Source: an uncultured Aquimarina sp. (lineage in GTDB: Bacteria; Bacteroidota; Bacteroidia; Flavobacteriales; Flavobacteriaceae). Taken from it: a DNA stretch of 64,000 nt. Below are positions 59,601-64,000 of the stretch, piece after piece. The notes below the pieces were generated by a model. The model searched no databases, had not been told where the DNA came from, and saw nothing but the letters and a program-made list of their open reading frames with translations. Numbering within the stretch: position 1 is the first letter of the stretch; every line of letters begins with the position of its first letter. Where the stretch lies: positions 950,008 to 1,014,007 of the forward strand of contig CANMSO010000001.1 in NCBI GenBank assembly GCA_947500545.1, in the 5' to 3' direction. Position numbers and translations under genes: made by a program.

Positions 59601-59949
59601 CCCAAATGGTATTAGTATTTCTGGGGTCTATAGTAACGCATCCTATAGAATAGGACGTTTGCTCATCAAAAATAGGAGTCCATGTTGTTCCTGAATTTAC
59701 AGTTTTCCACACCCCTCCAGAGCCCACAGCTACATACCAAATACTTTCATTATTTGGATGAATTGCAACATCAGCAATCCTACCTGACATAAATGCAGGG
59801 CCAATATTTCTTAATTTTAATCCGGAAAAAATAGAATCCGAAAATACAGAAGTAACTGTTTGTTTTGTTTTTGATCTTTGCCCAAAAACTGAAAAGGAAA
59901 GAGTGAATAAAACCGCTATGAAAAAAGCGCGTGTGAATTTAGTTTTCAT
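56677..59949 (-). CDS. VPS10/sortilin-like BNR beta-propeller secreted protein
   Basis: Many xSxDGGxTW repeats (YRSDDGGASWKNMG, YKSVDGGKTWKK, YRSEDRGTTWKK); signal peptide. Confidence 0.9.
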   Translation of the reverse strand: MKTKFTRAFFIAVLFTLSFSVFGQRSKTKQTVTSVFSDSIFSGLKLRNIGPAFMSGRIADVAIHPNNESIWYVAVGSGGVWKTVNSGTTWTPIFDEQTSYSIGCVTIDPRNTNTIWVGTGENVGGRHLGYGDGIYRSDDGGASWKNMGLKNSEHISKIIIHPENSNIIWVAVQGPLWKKGGERGLYKSVDGGKTWKKTLGDSEWVGVTDLVADPRNPDVLYAASWQRHRTVAAYMGGGPGSGIHRSIDGGETWEQLKNGLPKSWMGKIGLAISPQKPDILYAAIELDRRTGGVYRSEDRGTTWKKRSDAVAGATGPHYYQELYASPHQFERLYLVDSRMQISEDGGKTFTRMNEEYKHGDNHAIAFKKEDPDYLLVGTDGGLYETFDLTKNWRFIENLPVTQYYKVAVDDTEPFYNIYGGTQDNSTQGGPSRTDNVHGIQNSDWKIVLNWDGHQPATEPGNPNIMYAERQEGNLSRIDLSTGEVIDIQPQPGESENFERFNWDAPILVSAHDPARIYFASQRIWRSDNRGDKWTAISGDLTKNQERITLDIMGKKQSWDAPWDFLAMSNYNTITSIAESPKQENILYVGTDDGIIQATEDGGSNWRKIDVGTLPGVPSTAFVNDIKADLFDANTVYVALDNHKYGDFNPYLLKSADNGRTWKSIRGNLPERTLVWRIVQDHVQSNLLFAATEFGIYFTVNGGSKWIKLKGDMPTISFRDLAIQRKENDLIGASFGRGFFVFDDYTALRSVSEVKLKEEAVLFPTRDAWWYIPRPNLSFDNKKGSQGASHYVAPNPDFGAVFTYYLKDGLKTSEEIRKENEKKNKGADIAFPGWDKVAAEKTESKPKIVLTITDTNGKTIRRIEGPVKSGFHRIAWDLRYPASEAIPLKKQDNTFGSPKGFMAAPGNYTATLSKIEKGTVTQLSDPVSFTVKRMKEGVLKGAPLEKVTAFWRNYEDVVGKVSTLDIQISNTTKRIKVMNIALERANIAPGNLDTRLNTLKQSIADLNKEFYGNSAKQQVGEKTKPTIGDRMFAIYRGIDRSTYGPTSTHLETMQIISNQMKLITSKYELLKNQTDKLSKDLLEAGAPYVED

Positions 59950-60155
59950 ACTGATGGAAGATTAGTTTATTTGTTCAGTTTAAAGCAGAAAATTATCGTT
60001 ATTTCAATAATAATCTCTTAACAAAAGCATAAAACTATCTTCTATCAAATTGATTTTAAGAATTAATTAACCAAAGATGTATCTATTACGGTCAATGACC
60101 GATAAATGACCCCGACCAATTAAATACTATATGGCAACATACTCAAACCTAAAAA

Positions 60156-61298
60156 TTAATCATTTTGATACTTTGCTTTTTTGCTACCGGCATACATTTC
60201 ATATTTCACTAATCTTGCTTCAAGTTTCCCGTTAAACACTTTAATCTTGCGAGAAGGTCTAAGCCCAACATGTTTTAATGCTTCGAGATTTCCGGTAATA
60301 AACCAAGCATTTGTACCGGGGTAATTTTGCTTTAATGTATCTCCTATTTTCGAATAGAATTCTTCAAGGTTAATTTCTAATCGTTCATCATAAGGTGGGT
60401 TAAACACAATATGAAGTTGTCCTTCAACTTCTTTTTTGCTTTCAAAAAAATCACCTTCTTTTATTTTAACGAAATCAGTAAGATTAGCATTTTCAATGTT
60501 AACATTTGCTTTACGAACGGCAGAATACTCCTTGTCCATACCTATTATTGAATGATGAAAATCTCTTGTTTTATTAAGACATGATTCTTCAATCTTTTCA
60601 AATAAGTCCATATCCCAATCTAACCATTTTTCAAAAGCAAATTCTTTTCGATTCAGGTTTGCAGGAATATTACATGCAATCATAGCGGCCTCAATTGCCA
60701 TAGTACCGCTACCACACATAGGATCTAGAAAATCACATTGACCATCCCAGCCTGAAAGCAATAATAAACCTGCGGCCAAAACCTCATTAATAGGGGCAAT
60801 ATTGGTTGCTGTACGATACCCTCGGTGATGTAAAGATCCTCCAGAACTATCCAACGAAATGGTACATAAATCTTGCTGAATATGGATATCAATAGAAAGA
60901 TCTGGGTGATCTAATTCTACATTTGGTCTTTCACCAGTCTCATTTCTAAATTTATCTACAATTGCATCTTTCGCTTTTAAAGCAATAAAACGTGAATGCG
61001 TAAAAATTGTAGAGTTAACCGTAGCATGTATTGCAAAGGTATCATTGTTATCTATATATTCTTTCCATTCTATTCTTTGAACAAAATCATATAAATCTTG
61101 TTCATTTCTTATCTTTTTTGAGGTAATTGGTTTCAAAATTTTTACAGCCGTTCTTAAACATAGGTTTGCTTTATACATAAACCCTGTATCCCCATAAAAA
61201 CTAACCATACGGTTACCAATTTGCACTTTTTCAGCTCCTAGATTTCTAAGTTCTCTTGCCAGAACTTCTTCAAAACCAAAAAGGGTTTTGGCTACCAT
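60156..61298 (-). CDS. THUMP-domain class I SAM RNA methyltransferase (RlmL N-terminal-like)
   Basis: TLFGFEEVLARELRNLGAEKVQ; DFLDPMCGSGTMAIEAAMIACNIPANLNR; HIVFNPPYDERL. ORF called from 61355. Confidence 0.9.
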   Translation of the reverse strand: MVAKTLFGFEEVLARELRNLGAEKVQIGNRMVSFYGDTGFMYKANLCLRTAVKILKPITSKKIRNEQDLYDFVQRIEWKEYIDNNDTFAIHATVNSTIFTHSRFIALKAKDAIVDKFRNETGERPNVELDHPDLSIDIHIQQDLCTISLDSSGGSLHHRGYRTATNIAPINEVLAAGLLLLSGWDGQCDFLDPMCGSGTMAIEAAMIACNIPANLNRKEFAFEKWLDWDMDLFEKIEESCLNKTRDFHHSIIGMDKEYSAVRKANVNIENANLTDFVKIKEGDFFESKKEVEGQLHIVFNPPYDERLEINLEEFYSKIGDTLKQNYPGTNAWFITGNLEALKHVGLRPSRKIKVFNGKLEARLVKYEMYAGSKKAKYQND

Positions 61299-61369
61299 TT
61301 TAAATGAATTACTCACTATCTTCGCGTTCAATATAATTAAACCGCAAAAATACATTAATTTTGCGCCCT

Positions 61370-62101
61370 ATGCTAAAAGATTCAACAATGTGGTATGCTT
61401 CATGGTTTGATACTCCTTATTATCATATATTATACAAGGATAGAGATCATACCGAAGCCCAAGATTTTATGGATAATCTTACGAATTATCTTAATCTTGA
61501 AAATAGTGAAAAAATTTTAGATCTCGCATGCGGAAAAGGACGTCATAGCATCTATCTCAATGAAATTGGATATGATGTTACCGGAGTAGATCTATCAAAA
61601 AACAGTATCGAATACGCCTCGCAATTCGAAAATGAAACCTTAAAATTTAGGGTTCATGATATGTGCCGTCCTTATTCCGAAAAATTCTCTGCCGTTTTCA
61701 ATTTATTCACAAGCTTTGGATATTTCGACAAAGAAGAAGATAACCTAAATACGATTAAGGCCATAAAATCTGACCTTAATGAGCGTGGATTTGGAGTAAT
61801 TGATTTTATGAACGTAGAATATGTAATCCAAAATCTTGTTCCAAAAGAAACCAAGGAAATACATGGAATTAGTTTCGAGATAAAAAGATTTGTAAGGGAT
61901 AACTATATATACAAGGAGATACGATTCAGAGATCAGGGTGAAGATTTCTTCTTTACCGAACGCGTAAAGGCAATTACTCTTGCAGATTTCGAAAACTATT
62001 TTAAAAAGGCAGAAGTTGATCTACTTGATATTTTCGGTAATTATCAATTACAAAAATTTAATTCAAAAACTTCACATAGACTTATTTTAATATTCAAATA
62101 G
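61370..62101 (+). CDS. class I SAM-dependent methyltransferase
   Basis: KILDLACGKGRHSIYLNEIGYDVTGVDLS. Confidence 0.88.
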   Translation: MLKDSTMWYASWFDTPYYHILYKDRDHTEAQDFMDNLTNYLNLENSEKILDLACGKGRHSIYLNEIGYDVTGVDLSKNSIEYASQFENETLKFRVHDMCRPYSEKFSAVFNLFTSFGYFDKEEDNLNTIKAIKSDLNERGFGVIDFMNVEYVIQNLVPKETKEIHGISFEIKRFVRDNYIYKEIRFRDQGEDFFFTERVKAITLADFENYFKKAEVDLLDIFGNYQLQKFNSKTSHRLILIFK

Positions 62102-62778
62102 TGCACAACTACATTTTATCCATAGCGGCAGTTTTTATTGGGGCTTTAATTGTACTTATTTTCAAGCCATCTAATCAAAAAAATCTAAAATTACTTTTGG
62201 CCTTTAGTGGGGCCTTTCTTCTTGCAATTACAATTTTTGACCTGCTACCAGAGGTGTTTGAGGACAACCATTTTGCAAAACAAACCGGTGTTTGGATTAT
62301 GATTGGTATTTTGTTACAAAAAGTTTTAGAATATTTCTCAAAAGGTGCAGAACACGGCCATATACATCTAAATAAAGAGACCAAACAAATACCTAAACTA
62401 TTATTTATTAGTTTAGGGATACATGCGCTACTTGAAGGATTTCCTATACATCATACCGATGGGATTCTAGCGGGAATTATTGTACACAAAATTCCAATAG
62501 CTATGATTTTAACAACATTCTTACTTAATACTAAAATAAAGAAACCAATAGTTGTTGTTACACTGATCATTTTTGCTTTAATGACCCCTTTAGGAACTCT
62601 AATTAGCGAACATTTTGATGCTGTTCAAGGGTATTATAAAGAAATTAATGCATTAGTAATAGGAATATTTTTACATGTTTCTACGACCATTCTTTTTGAA
62701 AGTAATGAAGGGCACAAATTTAATATAACAAAGCTTTTGGTTATTCTCGCGGCAACTTTTACCGCATATTTAATATAG
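62101..62778 (+). CDS. ZIP family metal transporter
   Basis: GTG start overlapping upstream stop; LFISLGIHALLEGFPIHH...AGIIVHKIPIAMILTTFL. Confidence 0.85.
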   Translation: MHNYILSIAAVFIGALIVLIFKPSNQKNLKLLLAFSGAFLLAITIFDLLPEVFEDNHFAKQTGVWIMIGILLQKVLEYFSKGAEHGHIHLNKETKQIPKLLFISLGIHALLEGFPIHHTDGILAGIIVHKIPIAMILTTFLLNTKIKKPIVVVTLIIFALMTPLGTLISEHFDAVQGYYKEINALVIGIFLHVSTTILFESNEGHKFNITKLLVILAATFTAYLI

Positions 62779-62779
62779 T

Positions 62780-63208
62780 ATGTTTAGCAAAGAAGAATCA
62801 AAGCAAATACGTCAAGAATTTTGGACCAATTTTGGAAAAGAATACCCAAGAAAATGGTTGTTATACAATACAAAAATCAAAGACGTAACCTTGAAGTTTA
62901 CTTTTACATCTAAAAAAGCACAAGTTTCAGTTGACATAGAACCATATGATGAGGTAATAAGAGGATATTACTATGACAAATTCATCAGCCTTAAAAATAT
63001 TCTAACCACTGAATATATAGAAGATATTGTTTATGATAAATCCTACCAATTGGATAATGGTAAAATTATTTCTCGTTTGTACATAGAGCAAACACAAGTA
63101 AGCGTTTATAATAAAAATTCTTGGGAAAAGGCAATGCTATTTTTAGCACAAAACATGGAAAAACTAGAAAAGTTCTTTCTGGAATATAAAGATTACATTT
63201 CTGAATAA
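62780..63208 (+). CDS. DUF4268 domain protein
   Basis: EFWTNFGKEYPRKWLLYNTKIKDVTLKFTFTSKKAQVSVDIE. Confidence 0.75.
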   Translation: MFSKEESKQIRQEFWTNFGKEYPRKWLLYNTKIKDVTLKFTFTSKKAQVSVDIEPYDEVIRGYYYDKFISLKNILTTEYIEDIVYDKSYQLDNGKIISRLYIEQTQVSVYNKNSWEKAMLFLAQNMEKLEKFFLEYKDYISE

Positions 63209-63261
63209 ATTCATTCTCCCATTCAACTAGTTTCTATTTATAATCACTCAAGCTATTATAT

Positions 63262-63888
63262 TTAGATTATATATTGAAGAATAAGTAAATAATGAAATGC
63301 ACTACCCGCTAAAACAAATAAATGCCATATTACATGACTAAATGGTATTTTTTTTAAAGCGTAGAAAATTATTCCAACTGTATAAAATGCTCCTCCCAAA
63401 ATTAAATAGTTAATCCCTTCAGGGGCAACCTTATTCATTAGTGAATTACTATCGAGTACTATTAACCATCCCATTAATAAATAAAGAAAAATTGATAAAA
63501 CCTGAAACTTTCCTGTAAAGAAAAGTTTTAAAACAGAACCAATAATAGCTAAAGACCAAACAATAATAAACAACAACTTTCCTTTACTATCTAATAATGT
63601 GATTAGTGCAACTGGGGAATATGTTCCTGCGATCAACAGATAAATCCCTACATGATCCATTATTCTAAATTTTCTTTTTAGCTCAACATCTGAAGAATAA
63701 TGATATGCTGTAGAGGCAAAATATAGAACAATTAAAGAACTGGCATATAATATAATTGAAAATGTGCTATAGTTGGTTTTACCAGAATTATGTATCATCA
63801 ATAATAAAAACCCTACAACAGCCAAGATAAATCCTAGTCCGTGTGTTATCCAATTCCACCTTTCTTCTACTGGTGTTTGTATTTTCAT
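63262..63888 (-). CDS. hemolysin III/TrhA (PAQR-like) membrane protein
   Basis: EERWNWITHGLGFILAVVGFLLL; STAYHYSSDVELKRKFRIMDHVGIYLLIAGTYSPVALI; SHVIWHLFVLAGSAFHY. Confidence 0.93.
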   Translation of the reverse strand: MKIQTPVEERWNWITHGLGFILAVVGFLLLMIHNSGKTNYSTFSIILYASSLIVLYFASTAYHYSSDVELKRKFRIMDHVGIYLLIAGTYSPVALITLLDSKGKLLFIIVWSLAIIGSVLKLFFTGKFQVLSIFLYLLMGWLIVLDSNSLMNKVAPEGINYLILGGAFYTVGIIFYALKKIPFSHVIWHLFVLAGSAFHYLLILQYII

Positions 63889-63947
63889 AGTCTATAAGAT
63901 ATCAAGTTCTAAGATAACAAAAGTGCTTCGATTTTTGTTGTATAAAA

Positions 63948-63977
63948 AAACCCTTCATCTGTATTGATGAAGGGTTT
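63948..63977 (-). terminator. rRNA operon terminator downstream of 5S rRNA
   Basis: AAACCCTTCATC / GATGAAGGGTTT 12-bp stem, loop 6 nt, T run on minus strand. Confidence 0.9.
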
Positions 63978-63979
63978 CA

Positions 63980-64000
63980 AGGAAGGCGGCGACCTACTCT
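63980..64000 (-). rRNA. rrf: 5S ribosomal RNA, 3' end (truncated by window)
   Basis: Minus strand AGAGTAGGTCGCCGCCTTCC matches the conserved 3' end of Bacteroidota 5S rRNA, followed at once by a terminator. Confidence 0.85.

Overview
This window is AT-rich chromosome from a marine Flavobacteriaceae-type Bacteroidota. I infer the lineage from T9SS C-terminal tails, GEVED/FN3 secreted proteins, proteorhodopsin with a Blh-like gene, an RNase Y/ZapA neighbourhood, and TAnnTTTG-like promoter boxes. It opens inside recG and closes at the 3' end of a minus-strand 5S rRNA gene, so an rRNA operon lies to the right. Most of it is housekeeping: ackA-pta, pheT, gyrA, clpC, rny, zapA, glf, a cysteine desulfurase, rocD, an RlmD-like and an RlmL-like rRNA methyltransferase, a ZIP transporter and a hemolysin III family protein. 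I saw no prophage, transposase, CRISPR array or tRNA. The points most worth a second look are: (1) two tandem six-cysteine secreted-peptide or RiPP-like precursors with a shared leader and no visible maturation genes; (2) five tandem paralogs of a ~125-aa STAS/SpoIIAA-like protein with an invariant Cys10, between clpC and rny; (3) a DUF4157 (HEFAH) putative eCIS-associated effector followed by a small lipoprotein; (4) a 6S-like RNA between zapA and rny, closed by a perfect 12-bp stem; (5) a one-ORF fusion of XRE HTH, DUF4870-like membrane region and serine beta-lactamase; (6) a nested structured 5' leader upstream of rocD, and a Cys-rich insertion inside RocD; (7) a proteorhodopsin/Blh divergent pair with repeated operator-like motifs 42 bp apart; (8) a pair of paralogous lipoproteins, one with a Ca-binding repeat inserted inside the shared domain. 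Assignments come from reading motifs only; no database search was run.
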